A DNA stretch of 64,000 nt from Akkermansiaceae bacterium (GTDB taxonomy: Bacteria; Verrucomicrobiota; Verrucomicrobiia; Verrucomicrobiales; Akkermansiaceae): NCBI GenBank assembly GCA_024233135.1, contig JACKPZ010000004.1:1-64000 (forward strand). Reading direction: 5' to 3'. The notes beneath the pieces are model-generated. The model was not told where the DNA came from and made no database searches. It was given only the letters and a program-made list of their open reading frames with translations. A program made the position numbers and the translations under genes. How positions within the stretch are numbered: position 1 is the first letter of the stretch; each line of letters starts with the position of its first letter. Positions 25,376 to 33,280 of the stretch are shown here, piece by piece.

Positions 25376-27688
25376 ATGCCCCGCCCTGAATCCGCCCACT
25401 ACGAGCTTTCCGAGACCGAGAAGCGCGACCTGATCAAGCTCATCGAGGAGGGCCGGCCGCTGCCCGAGCGGTATCGCTTCCTGCTCTTCGAGGACAAGCG
25501 GGAGGTCGAGTTGGTTTGGAACGGCAAGACGCGGGAGGTCTGTACCGCCGTCCTGCCCTTTCAGACCCTCGAACACATCGACGAGCCGAGGAAGGAGGCC
25601 GCCGACGATCCTGAACTGGCGCTCGACACCGCCGGCCGGCAGATCAAGGGATGGGCGAACAAGCTCATTTGGGGAGACAACAAGCTCATCCTCTCCTCCC
25701 TCAAGGCGGGTGCGCTCCGCAGGCAGATCGAGGACGCCGGCGGCCTCAAGCTCATCTACATCGATCCCCCCTTCGACGTCGGAGCCGACTTCTCCATGGA
25801 CATCGAGATCGGTGGCGAAACCTTCCACAAGGAACCCAACCTCCTCGAACAAATCGCCTACCGCGATACCTGGGGGCGCGGCGCGGATTCGTTCATCAGC
25901 ATGATCTACGAGCGGTTGATCCTGATGCGGGACCTGATGAGCCCGGAGGGGAGTGTCTATCTGCACATGGGACCGGCGGTAAACCATTTCATTCGGGCTG
26001 TAATGGATGAAGTCTTCGGACGTGGGAACTCACGCCGGGAGATTATTTGGAAGCGTGTTTCGTCCCGTAGCCATGGCGACTACTATCCTGCGACTCACGA
26101 CTACATCCTCTTTTATTCGAAATCCGACAACCTTGTTTGGAATCAACTCTACGAACCGCTGAATGACGCTTATGTGGAGACAAAATACCGCTTCACTGAT
26201 CCTGATGGACGGCGTTATCGAAAGGACAATTGTCTCAACCAAAATCCGGATCGCCCGAACTTGACCTTCGAGTGGAACGGGCATGTTCGCACGTGGAGAT
26301 GGACAAAGGAAAAAATGCAGGCGCTGCACGAAGCGGGCCGCTTGATATACACCAAGAGTGGAATTCCCGAATACAAGCGTTACCTCGATGAGTCGGACGG
26401 CGTGGCTCTTCAATCAGTTTGGACCGACATCAATCCTGTAAATTCGCAAGCACGTGAGGATACTCAGTATCCTACCCAAAAGTCCGAAGCCCTCCTCGAA
26501 CGAATTCTCAAAGCTAGTTCGAACGAAGGCGATATCGTCGCGGACTTCTTCTGCGGTTCGGGGACGACGGCGGCGGTGGCGGAGAAGTTGGGGCGGAGGT
26601 GGATTGCCACGGATCTCGGCAAGTTCAGTATCCACACCACCCGCAAGCGGTTGATTCAGGTGCAGCGTGATCTCAAGAAGGCGGGTCAATCGTTCCGCGC
26701 CTTCGAGGTGCTCAACCTCGGCCGCTACGAGCGTCAAGCCTACCTCAATGTTTCCACCCGTCTCGCAGGCAAGAAGAAGGCCGAGGCGCTGGCCCGCAAG
26801 GAACGAGATTTCCGCGAACTGATCCTCCGCGCCTACAAGGCTCAACCCTTGGAGGACACCGGCTTTTTCCAAGGCAAACTCAACGGCCGCTTGGTCGTCA
26901 TCGGCCCGATCAATCTTCCCGTTGGCCGGTTGTTCGTCGAAGAGGTCATCACCGAGTGCCGCAAGCGCGGCGCGAGCCGGGCGGACATCCTCGCCTTCGA
27001 GTTCGAGATGGGTCTGTTCCCTGCCGTGCTCAACGAGGCGAAGCAAAAGGGCATCGACCTTGCCCCCAAGATCATCCCGCCCGAAGTCTTCGACAAGCGG
27101 GCGGTGGACAAGGGGCAGGTGCGCTTCGCGGAGGTGGCCTATGTCGAAGCCACGCCGCGCTACGACAAGAAGGACAAACTGGCGGTAGCGGTGGAACTCA
27201 CCGACTTCTCCGTTTTCTACACCCAAGGGATCGCCGATGCTTTGGCGGAGAAGCTCAAACCCGGCAAAAGCGAGGTGGTCTGCGAGAACGGGGCGGTCGT
27301 CAAGGTGACGAAGGACAAGAAGGGCGTGGTGAAGCGCGAGACGCTTACGAAGCATTGGACGGATTGGATCGACTATTGGGCGGTGGATTTCGACTACGAG
27401 AGCCGCAAGGAGATCATCCAAGTGGCCAAGGCGATGGGCGTGGAAGGCGGCCTTCCCGGAATCGTGGACTCGGCTGCCGGCGAGTTCATCGAGTTCGAGG
27501 AACGGTGGACCGGGGCCTACATCTTCGAGAACGAGTGGCAGAGTTTCCGCACCCGGAAGGACCGGAACCTCGAAATGACGAGTGCCCTGCACACCTATGC
27601 CAAGCCCGGCCGCTACACGGTGGCGGTGAAGGTCATCGATATCTTCGGCAACGACACCATGGTGCTTGTGCCGGTGAATGTCGGATAG
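25376..27688 (+). CDS. mod: Type III DNA methyltransferase (Mod)
   Basis: A 770-residue beta-class N6-adenine methyltransferase. Motif IV DPPF lies near 129-132 in KLIYIDPPFDVG, and the SAM-binding motif FCGSGTT lies near 390 in VADFFCGSGTTAAVAE. The stretch between, about 26000-26510, is the target-recognition domain in this class. It is visibly richer in A and T with different codon use, suggesting it was exchanged by recombination. The C-terminal 250 residues include the long conserved region of this Mod subtype. The following gene starts inside its last codons. Confidence 0.93.
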   Translation: MPRPESAHYELSETEKRDLIKLIEEGRPLPERYRFLLFEDKREVELVWNGKTREVCTAVLPFQTLEHIDEPRKEAADDPELALDTAGRQIKGWANKLIWGDNKLILSSLKAGALRRQIEDAGGLKLIYIDPPFDVGADFSMDIEIGGETFHKEPNLLEQIAYRDTWGRGADSFISMIYERLILMRDLMSPEGSVYLHMGPAVNHFIRAVMDEVFGRGNSRREIIWKRVSSRSHGDYYPATHDYILFYSKSDNLVWNQLYEPLNDAYVETKYRFTDPDGRRYRKDNCLNQNPDRPNLTFEWNGHVRTWRWTKEKMQALHEAGRLIYTKSGIPEYKRYLDESDGVALQSVWTDINPVNSQAREDTQYPTQKSEALLERILKASSNEGDIVADFFCGSGTTAAVAEKLGRRWIATDLGKFSIHTTRKRLIQVQRDLKKAGQSFRAFEVLNLGRYERQAYLNVSTRLAGKKKAEALARKERDFRELILRAYKAQPLEDTGFFQGKLNGRLVVIGPINLPVGRLFVEEVITECRKRGASRADILAFEFEMGLFPAVLNEAKQKGIDLAPKIIPPEVFDKRAVDKGQVRFAEVAYVEATPRYDKKDKLAVAVELTDFSVFYTQGIADALAEKLKPGKSEVVCENGAVVKVTKDKKGVVKRETLTKHWTDWIDYWAVDFDYESRKEIIQVAKAMGVEGGLPGIVDSAAGEFIEFEERWTGAYIFENEWQSFRTRKDRNLEMTSALHTYAKPGRYTVAVKVIDIFGNDTMVLVPVNVG

Positions 27689-28625
27689 AATGCCCTCTCG
27701 CCAACCTTTTCGACGGTATCCCATGAGCACCTACACAGACAAAGTCGGCTACACGGTTCGGTTCGGTGGGCCGGAACGGATTCAATGGATTCCCACGGGA
27801 GGCGAGGCCGCATCCGGTAATCCGCTGCTCCGGTCGTTCAATCCCGCCATGGCCGCGAACCCGGTCGGATTGATCATCGAGGCCACGAAGGCCGCGGCAT
27901 TGGTGCTGCAATGGAGGGAATTGCATCAGCAGACGCTCCTGCAAGCCGCGCAATTCGAAGAACGGCGGATTCCGTGGCTCGTCGACATGCTCATCCAATG
28001 GTCGTCCGAGGCGGAAATGGGACAAGTCCGCTTGGATACCTCGATTTACTTCGATCGTGAGGTGACCCGGCTCATGGAGAAGATCGTCGATTCAAAACTG
28101 ATGGACGTCCCTTCGAGCCTCCTGCTCCAAGTCGAGCGATCCGCCCGAGGGATGACGGCGGTCAACCAATTGCTCTACGATCAACTTCGGGAACACGCAC
28201 CCAAAGCCCGCGGGCGAAAGGTCAAGGGAGCGAAGTTGATCGAATACAAGCCGTTTTGGAGTCTTGAGGGAGACAATACCAAAATCGAGACCTACCTCGA
28301 ACGGATCGACCGAAACTTGGGAATCCTCGGGAACGCCGCCTTGGGGTACGCTTTCGGAATTGTGGGGGTGGCGGCTTGGCGTTTCGCGGTATGGAATTCC
28401 GCACGGATCGCCGCAGCGAAGAAGAACCGTTTGGAGGAGTTCCAAAGCCTCACTTCGTTGGCGTTGGAGCTTCGCAGTCTTCGGGCCCAACTTAGCTACG
28501 CCGCGACCCTGCCCGCGATCGAGACGTTCTTGGCGCTTCCGGATGCGCCCCCGAATCGGATTGAAGGCGGGGGTGGCAAACTTGTCGAAAGTGCTCCCAT
28601 CCGAGAGGGAAGCAAGACCCGGTAG
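27678..28625 (+). CDS. Unknown membrane-associated protein overlapping mod
   Basis: A 315-residue protein whose ATG overlaps the end of mod by 11 bases (a second ATG at 27723 would give 300 residues). The N-terminal half is helical (AALVLQWRELHQQTLLQAAQ), the middle is basic, and near 215-240 there is one hydrophobic stretch, LGNAALGYAFGIVGVAAWRF, flanked by charged residues. I see no enzyme motif. The overlap predicts translational coupling to Mod. It may be a membrane-linked accessory or effector of the restriction cassette, but that is only inferred from position. Confidence 0.6.
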   Translation: MSDRMPSRQPFRRYPMSTYTDKVGYTVRFGGPERIQWIPTGGEAASGNPLLRSFNPAMAANPVGLIIEATKAAALVLQWRELHQQTLLQAAQFEERRIPWLVDMLIQWSSEAEMGQVRLDTSIYFDREVTRLMEKIVDSKLMDVPSSLLLQVERSARGMTAVNQLLYDQLREHAPKARGRKVKGAKLIEYKPFWSLEGDNTKIETYLERIDRNLGILGNAALGYAFGIVGVAAWRFAVWNSARIAAAKKNRLEEFQSLTSLALELRSLRAQLSYAATLPAIETFLALPDAPPNRIEGGGGKLVESAPIREGSKTR

Positions 28626-28674
28626 GCCCACACGCTTCCGGACCGAGAACCGGCATCGGAGTGCGGCCTGTCGT

Positions 28675-28944
28675 TCACCGCCGCCCGTAAGTGAAACGCG
28701 GTTTCTTGCCATTCCCCTTGCCCTTGGGAGGCCGGAGACCCCGGAACGGATGTCGAAGCCACAAGCGATAATCTCGCTCCTGCTTGCCCGTCTCCCGAGC
28801 CCCCGCGACCGCCTCTCTGAAATCAGGGGACGCTTGGCTCCAATTCCACACCGTGATCCGGGACACGTCCGCCGCCCCCGCCGCCTCGGCGTAGGTGCAA
28901 CCCTCCGCGAGCTTCGCTAAGATCACCCGATGCCGCCAATCCAT
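28675..28944 (-). CDS. Small HTH protein (phage terminase small-subunit or regulator type)
   Basis: An 89-residue protein with a clear helix-turn-helix: LAKLAEGCTYAEAAGAADV then SRITVWNWSQASPDFREAV, the pattern of phBC6A51-type and small terminase N-terminal domains. A basic tail rich in G, K and R follows. It reads leftward at the right end of the element, near the arm-type repeats. It may be an excision directionality factor, a regulator, or a packaging-related protein. Confidence 0.55.
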   Translation of the reverse strand: MDWRHRVILAKLAEGCTYAEAAGAADVSRITVWNWSQASPDFREAVAGARETGKQERDYRLWLRHPFRGLRPPKGKGNGKKPRFTYGRR

Positions 28945-29014
28945 GCGGGGGGAGGTTACCTGAAATCCCGCTCGTCGTCCATCGGGTGCGCGGCCGGGCG
29001 CGGGGTGGGTGTTA

Positions 29015-29039
29015 ACCGTGCAACGGGGTATTGCACGGT
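29015..29039. repeat. Inverted arm-type repeats, right end of element
   Basis: ACCGTGCAA (29015-29023) and TTGCACGGT (29031-29039) form an inverted pair around a short spacer. The same word, ACCGTGCAA(T), recurs at 29107-29127 and near the left end of the element, so these are probably integrase or excisionase binding sites. Confidence 0.55.
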
Positions 29040-29106
29040 GACGGACGGATACACTCACCCCATCGATGTCGGGCCTTGTCCTACGCGAGGACAGGAAGAT
29101 TGCCGT

Positions 29107-29127
29107 GCAACGAACCGTGCAATAGAT
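29107..29127 (+). repeat. Arm-type site, right end of element
   Basis: GCAACGAACCGTGCAATAGAT matches the left-end site at 15103-15123 in 20 of 21 positions. Another CCGTGCAA lies at 29103-29110. The site is about 100 bases inside the right att copy. The rest of 28945-29227 holds no gene that I can support. Confidence 0.65.
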
Positions 29128-29227
29128 CCTGCCAAAACCCGCATTTTCGTGCATTTCAGAGGATTCTGAACATCGCCCTCAAAACGGCGAAAGGCGCCGG
29201 AATCAATTGATTCTCAGCGCCTTTCAT

Positions 29228-29304
<77 letters not shown>

Positions 29305-29416
29305 ATTGGAACCATGCGCCCTGCGGCGCGGGGCGGGATGATTAGGGCCGGGGCTCGGGACAGGCAAGGGAAATTTTGCCTTTTTCGGGAGTTCGTGCTC
29401 CCCTGCCGGGGCGACG

Positions 29417-30340
29417 ATGGATTTCCGAACGCACACGGTTCTGAGCAAAGAGGAATGGAGGGCCCGGGCGGCCGTTCATTCCGCACGAGCGCGGGCGCAC
29501 ACGGAGCCCGCGAGGCACCGCGCGGACCGCGCGCAGCCACATCCGATCGCGGATTTCCTGTTCACCTACTATCCGTTTCCTTTCTCGCTGTTAGAGCACT
29601 GGCATCCGGAGCTTGGAACCGGAATCGAGTGGAAGCGGGACACGGCTCCCCCGCCCTTCCGCGGGCGGGTCTATCGTTTGGAGGCCGGGGTTCTCGCCGC
29701 GGATCCGGGCGCGCTTTCGGCGAAGGAAATCCAGCGGCTCGTGTGGATGAAGGAGTTGTTGGACGGAACCGCGGAGCGAGCGCCGAATTTCGCCTGCCAC
29801 GGGCTTCACGAGTGGGCGATGGTCTATGGCGGCCATGAGATCCGGCACGAGAGGACGCTTGCCCTGCGGCTGACACAGGAGGAGATCGACGCGGTGGTCG
29901 AGAGCCGGACGATCCGCTGCTCGCACCACGACGCGTTCCGGTTTTTCGCTCCGCGGGCGCGTTGCCTGAACCAACTCCAGCCGGACATCGACAGCCGCCA
30001 CCTGATGGAGCAACCGGCCTGTCTGCACGCGAACATGGACCTCTACAAGTGGGCGGCGAAAGCGATGCCGTGGGTGGGCTCGGAGCTGCTGCTCGAGTGT
30101 TTCGAACTGGCGGTGGAGCTGCGCGATCTCGACATGCGGGCGAGTCCGTACGATTTGCAACCGTGGGGACGCGAGCCGGTGCGGATCGAAACCGCGGAGG
30201 GCCGGAAGCAATATGAGGCGGAACAACGCCGGCTCGCGGAACGGGCGATGCCGTTGCGGAAACGCCTGGCCGGACAGGTGGCCGCGCTGCTCGACGCGGC
30301 GGCGTTTTCCCGTCAGACGCCCTGCCAGCCGAGTTTCTGA
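29417..30340 (+). CDS. Conserved protein often annotated 3-methyladenine DNA glycosylase
   Basis: A 307-residue soluble protein. It contains HPIADFLFTYYPF, FACHGLHEWAMVYGG, RCSHHDAFRFFAPRA, EQPACLHANMDLYKW and RDLDMRASPYDLQPWG, in the order of a conserved family seen across several phyla. The family is commonly labelled as 3-methyladenine DNA glycosylase, though it lacks an obvious helix-hairpin-helix or AAG-type active site, so the label is doubtful. The histidine- and cysteine-rich motifs suggest a metal site. Its last 28 bases overlap the end of nadK tail to tail. Confidence 0.75.
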   Translation: MDFRTHTVLSKEEWRARAAVHSARARAHTEPARHRADRAQPHPIADFLFTYYPFPFSLLEHWHPELGTGIEWKRDTAPPPFRGRVYRLEAGVLAADPGALSAKEIQRLVWMKELLDGTAERAPNFACHGLHEWAMVYGGHEIRHERTLALRLTQEEIDAVVESRTIRCSHHDAFRFFAPRARCLNQLQPDIDSRHLMEQPACLHANMDLYKWAAKAMPWVGSELLLECFELAVELRDLDMRASPYDLQPWGREPVRIETAEGRKQYEAEQRRLAERAMPLRKRLAGQVAALLDAAAFSRQTPCQPSF

Positions 30341-31167
30341 CGCAGCGCGGCGTAGAACGAGCTGCCCTCGATGCGCAGGAGATGGAGGCAGTGCTCGGAC
30401 TTGCGGATCTCGATGCGGTCGCCGGCCTCGATGCGCATGGTGTCGCGGCCGTCGACGGTGAAGAGCATGGCGCCGGCGTCCGGATCCTCGGAGGAGAGTT
30501 CGACGACGTAGTTGTCGGCGATCACAAGCGCGCGCTGGCTCAGGCTGTGCGGACAGATGGGGGTGATGAGAAGAACCTCGGCATGCGGTGAAACGAGCGG
30601 CCCACCGGCGGAAAGCGAGTAGGCGGTGGAGCCGGTCGGCGTGGCGACGATGAGGCCGTCGGCGCGGTAGTCGTTGAGGTGTTCGTCGTTCACCTTCGCG
30701 CGGAGGGAAACGAGGCGGCCGGTTTCACCGCGGGCGAGCGTGACCTCGTTGAGTGCGAGGAAGGAGCGTTGGCTGCCACGTGCGGTGGAGACGGTGGCGG
30801 AGAGCATCGAACGCTGGCTCGTCTCATACCGTCCCTCGGCGAGAGCGGCGGCGAAGTCAGCGAGTTCGTCGTCGGTGCAGCTGGTGAGAAACCCGAGGGT
30901 GCCGATGTTGATGCCGGCGACGGGTTTGCCGAATCCGCCGAGTTTCGAAAGCGCGTGGAGCATCGTGCCGTCGCCGCCGATGACCGCGGCGAGGTCGATG
31001 GCGCCGCAGAACGCGTCTCCGGAAAGTCCGTCGGATTCGCCGGCGAGGCGTGCGGTGTCGGATTCCAGAACGCTGCCGATGCCGTGCCGGGCGAGGGTTT
31101 CACGGAGCGCCCGGAGCGTGGGCAGGGACCCAGGCTTGTGGGGATTGGCGAGAATGCCGACGTTCAC
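30313..31167 (-). CDS. nadK: NAD kinase
   Basis: A 284-residue cytosolic enzyme that phosphorylates NAD to NADP. The hallmark GGDGTML lies at residues 64-70. The start MNVGILANPHKPG and the later NIGTLGFL, SLRAKVNDEHLNDYRADGLIVATPTGSTAYSLSAGG, given here as separate motifs NDYRADGL and TPTGSTAYS, all fit. Length is typical. It follows the DUF3500 gene by 58 bases on the same strand and may share its transcript. Confidence 0.95.
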   Translation of the reverse strand: MNVGILANPHKPGSLPTLRALRETLARHGIGSVLESDTARLAGESDGLSGDAFCGAIDLAAVIGGDGTMLHALSKLGGFGKPVAGINIGTLGFLTSCTDDELADFAAALAEGRYETSQRSMLSATVSTARGSQRSFLALNEVTLARGETGRLVSLRAKVNDEHLNDYRADGLIVATPTGSTAYSLSAGGPLVSPHAEVLLITPICPHSLSQRALVIADNYVVELSSEDPDAGAMLFTVDGRDTMRIEAGDRIEIRKSEHCLHLLRIEGSSFYAALRQKLGWQGV

Positions 31168-31225
31168 GCCGCAGATGCTAGACTGGAAACCGGCTTGCTG
31201 GCAAGCGGCGGGCCGGGGAGTTGTG

Positions 31226-32236
31226 TCATTCTTCCGCTTCCGAATGATCCTCGAGATAGTGCTCCCGGAGGAGGTCCCGTCCGAAATCCCGATCGAACGC
31301 GCGCCAGGTGGTGTGGATGTGGTTCGCGTCGTTCTGCGAGTTGGCGCCTTCCATCAGAAACGTGGGGCCTTGGATGCGGTAATACCATGCCTCCCCGCGG
31401 CGGGTGCCGCCGGCCCAGCCGAAGCGGATCTTGTCGGCCCCCGCGGCCTCGATGCGTTTCCGCTCCGCGGCGGCGAGCACACGGTGATGGCGGTCCAGAT
31501 AGATGCCGATGAGTTCCATCAAGGCTTCGCGGCGTTTCGCCGGCATGTCGGCAGCGGCGACCCCCACCGGATCGAGCGCCGTGGCCTTGCGTTCCTCGCC
31601 GGTGAGGATCTCGCGGGGCGCCTTTTCGCTGAAAACGACTTCACCCATTCCGTCGTCGATGAGCGCGCGGGCGAGTGCCATCGCGTGGTCCTCCTCGGCG
31701 GCGAGCACCCGCAGCCCCTTGTGCGGTCCCTGCCGCACCTCGGCCGGGTTCGAACCGAAGAACATCGGCGTCACGGCGACCTCGCCATGGGCGACGGTGT
31801 AGTTGAGCGACAGGTGGTGCCCCTCGAACTTCCATGCCCATGTGGCGTCTCCGGGTTTGCCGAACAATGTCACGAAGTATCGTTCCGGATCGCGATAGCC
31901 GGGGTTGTTTTCCAGATCCCGGAGCACGCCTTCGAGCGTGAGGATCTCCAGGGCCGTATGTTTCCCCTTCTCGCTGAGAGCGGCGCCGAGGAGCTTCATC
32001 GCAGCCTCGCGGCTCTTTTCGGAAAGTTCCTTGAGGGGCACGCCGGAGCGGTCGCGCGGTGTGTAGCGGAAGTTTTCGCGCTGCTCGTCAGAAAAGCCGA
32101 GACAGGCTTTCGCGCGGGCATCCTTGCCGAGGGTTTCGACGAAAGCATCCGCGGCGGCGCGCATGGCATCCACCGGCTTCGGTTCATCCGCCGCGGCGGC
32201 CAGATACGGGATCAGGAAAAGCAGGTAGGGTTTCAT
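31226..32236 (-). CDS. DUF3500 family secreted protein
   Basis: A 336-residue protein with a short signal peptide, MKPYLLFLIPYLAAAAD. It matches the DUF3500 family: RENFRYTPRDRSGVPLKEL, then LGDATWAWKFEGHHLSLN-like text (here PGDATWAWKFEGHHLSLNY) and a C-terminal YYRIQGPTFLMEGANSQN, with HIHTTWRAFDRDFG. These proteins are secreted and of unknown function, possibly enzymes. The ATG overlaps the mtnP stop by four bases, so translation is likely coupled. Confidence 0.88.
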   Translation of the reverse strand: MKPYLLFLIPYLAAAADEPKPVDAMRAAADAFVETLGKDARAKACLGFSDEQRENFRYTPRDRSGVPLKELSEKSREAAMKLLGAALSEKGKHTALEILTLEGVLRDLENNPGYRDPERYFVTLFGKPGDATWAWKFEGHHLSLNYTVAHGEVAVTPMFFGSNPAEVRQGPHKGLRVLAAEEDHAMALARALIDDGMGEVVFSEKAPREILTGEERKATALDPVGVAAADMPAKRREALMELIGIYLDRHHRVLAAAERKRIEAAGADKIRFGWAGGTRRGEAWYYRIQGPTFLMEGANSQNDANHIHTTWRAFDRDFGRDLLREHYLEDHSEAEE

Positions 32237-33123
32237 GGAGCGGTCGATTCGATGCGTTCGAGAATGGGCGCGAGGTCCTTCACGGTTTGCTCCGGCCATG
32301 CGGTGCGTGCGGTGAAAATCGAGTTGTCGAGTGCGCGGTGGGAGGCGCTTGCGGGACGCTCGGGAACATGGGGGACCATCGTGCGGAGGATCTGTTTCGC
32401 GAGGGCGCTGTTGGCGTTGAGGTTCTCGACGACGGTGGCGACATCGACCGGTTCCTCTTCCTCCAACCAGCAATCGTAGTCGGTCACGAGCGCGAGCGCG
32501 GCCGCGGAAATCTCCGCCTCGCGGGCGAGCCGGGCCTCCGGGGCGTTGGTCATGCCGATGAGGTCGCCGCCGAGCATGCGGTGCATGTGGGACTCCGCCC
32601 GGGTGGAAAACGCCGGGCCGTTCATGCAGACGTAGGTGCCCTTCTTGTGCAAACGCGGCGCCAGCGGCTCGGCGGCGCGAATGAGGACGTCCCGGAGGTC
32701 CGCGCAATAGGGATCGGCAAATCCGACGTGGGCGACGATGCCGTTTCCGAAAAACGTGTGTTTCGCACCGGTGCCGGTGCGGTCGATGAGCTGGTCCGGC
32801 ACCACGATGTCGCGCGGCGGCATTTCCTCGCGCAGGCTGCCGACGGCGGTGACGGAAACGAGCCAGCGGACGCCGAGCGATCGGAGCGCCCAGATGTTCG
32901 CCCGGTGGTTGATCTCATGCGGCAGGATCTTGTGCCCCACGCCGTGGCGCGGGAGGAAACACAGGCGCCGCCCGGCGATGCGGCCGGTTACGATCCGGTC
33001 CGAAGGATCCCCGAAGGGCGTGGAAACCGCCACCCGGTCGAGATCCTCGATACCCTCCATTTCGTAGAGGCCGCTGCCGCCGATCACGCCGATCGCGGGT
33101 TCCGCTTTCTCGCTTCCAGTCAT
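32233..33123 (-). CDS. mtnP: 5'-Methylthioadenosine phosphorylase
   Basis: A 296-residue phosphorylase that splits methylthioadenosine into adenine and methylthioribose-1-phosphate in methionine salvage. It shows IGVIGGSGLYEMEG, PRHGVGHKILPHEINHRAN, VTAVGSLREEM, NGPAFSTRAES and GMTNAPEARLAREAEI, the phosphate- and substrate-binding segments of the PNP/MTAP family; the NAPEA and GMTN elements point to MTAP rather than PNP. It is the first gene of the leftward run toward DUF3500 and nadK, and diverges from the phosphate symporter. Confidence 0.93.
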   Translation of the reverse strand: MTGSEKAEPAIGVIGGSGLYEMEGIEDLDRVAVSTPFGDPSDRIVTGRIAGRRLCFLPRHGVGHKILPHEINHRANIWALRSLGVRWLVSVTAVGSLREEMPPRDIVVPDQLIDRTGTGAKHTFFGNGIVAHVGFADPYCADLRDVLIRAAEPLAPRLHKKGTYVCMNGPAFSTRAESHMHRMLGGDLIGMTNAPEARLAREAEISAAALALVTDYDCWLEEEEPVDVATVVENLNANSALAKQILRTMVPHVPERPASASHRALDNSIFTARTAWPEQTVKDLAPILERIESTAP

Positions 33124-33280
33124 GCGCCGGGTCTAGCGAAGCGCGGCGCATCCGGCAAGAACGGGCGGATGAGCGATGCCGTGGTGGCGTGTTTCCGGAG
33201 GAAAAACACTCCCGAGGCAAATCCCACGCATTTTCTCTGGCCCGCGGCGGGTGCTTGTGTTCAGCCTCCGGCAGTCCGAC

